A stretch of 6,017 nt of DNA from DATJWY01 sp035500775 (GTDB lineage: Bacteria > Pseudomonadota > Alphaproteobacteria > Acetobacterales > Acetobacteraceae), in assembly GCA_035500775.1 (NCBI GenBank), contig DATJWY010000314.1, forward strand, positions 1 through 6,017. The letters run 5' to 3'. The translations under genes were made by a program, and so were the position numbers. Shown one piece after another: positions 5,896-6,017 of this stretch (positions within the stretch are counted from its first letter, which is position 1; every line of letters begins with the position of its first letter). The notes under the pieces are model-generated. The model ran no database searches, had not been told where the DNA came from, and worked only from the letters and a program-made list of their open reading frames with translations.

Positions 5896-5996
5896 TAGAC
5901 ATGGACCGGATGCGGATCATTCCGGGATGGAGCGCCGAAAAATGGCAGAATTCTGCGGCCGTCGTTGCGCAGCCGTGGCTATGCTGCACCTGCGTG
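5896..5996. other. Unique 101-bp spacer between the inverted repeat arms
   Basis: This stretch has no recognisable gene. It contains a perfect 12-bp palindrome, GCAGAATTCTGC (5945-5956), and a few A/T-richer bases just to its left (about 5938-5943). It is the likeliest place in the window for a ruvA promoter on the minus strand, but I cannot identify -35/-10 boxes. I see no alphaproteobacterial LexA site (GTTC-N7-GTTC or GAAC-N7-GAAC) in it. Confidence 0.4.
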
Positions 5997-6017
5997 CCCG
6001 GGGTTTTGCCCCGATTA
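5997..6017 (-). repeat. Right arm of the inverted repeat, cut by the window edge
   Basis: This is the inverted counterpart of 5875-5895 (20 of 21 bases). Because the left arm continues into the hairpin array, this copy may be the start of a second array extending beyond the window. Confidence 0.85.

Noticed and set aside
5945..5956. Perfect 12-bp palindrome GCAGAATTCTGC as a regulator binding site
   Set aside because: It is a single short palindrome with no known operator match and no second copy in the window. It is kept only as a note on the spacer.
5980..5993. TGCTGCACCTGC as a PhaR-type operator
   Set aside because: The resemblance to TGC/GCA-type operators is loose, no polyhydroxyalkanoate gene is in view, and the site is wedged between repeat arms.
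5896..6017. LexA-controlled SOS promoter for ruvAB
   Set aside because: No GTTC-N7-GTTC or GAAC-N7-GAAC site is present in the visible upstream sequence. A site before ruvC, outside the window, remains possible.

Overview
The window looks like ordinary chromosomal DNA from a high-GC alphaproteobacterium. The proline-rich TolA, the sequence character of the proteins and the palindromic intergenic repeats suggest the Acetobacteraceae (Rhodospirillales), but that family-level placement is inference. Every gene I can support lies on the minus strand, and transcription runs from the right edge towards the left.

Layout in the direction of transcription: a repeat-rich intergenic leader (6017-5765); ruvA (5764-5159); ruvB (5162-4080); ybgC (4083-3550); tolQ (3537-2821); tolR (2817-2326); a 139-bp gap with two GC-rich hairpins (2325-2187); tolA (about 2186-924); and tolB (900 to the left edge, 3' end cut off). 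ruvA/ruvB and ruvB/ybgC each overlap by the four bases ATGA. tolQ, tolR and tolB follow their predecessors at 12, 3 and 23 bp. This is the widely conserved ruvCAB-ybgC-tolQRAB-pal order. ruvC is expected just right of the window and pal just left of it, though neither is visible.

Two functions are joined. RuvA and RuvB form the Holliday-junction branch-migration motor. YbgC, TolQ, TolR, TolA and TolB belong to the Tol-Pal system, in which the TolQR proton-driven motor energises TolA across the periplasm to act on TolB/Pal during envelope constriction. YbgC is the acyl-CoA thioesterase that travels with this cluster.

I see no undescribed gene system. The points worth a second look are local: a run of five GC-rich hairpins directly before ruvA, with part of the array repeated in inverted orientation at the window edge; a TolA with a TonB-like proline/lysine spacer containing 17 consecutive prolines; a TolB with a twin-arginine-type signal peptide; a TTG start for tolQ whose strong ribosome binding site contains the ybgC stop codon; and a tolR-tolA gap with two hairpins and a possible 36-codon ORF coupled to tolA. 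No tRNA, rRNA, CRISPR array, insertion sequence or convincing intrinsic terminator was seen.
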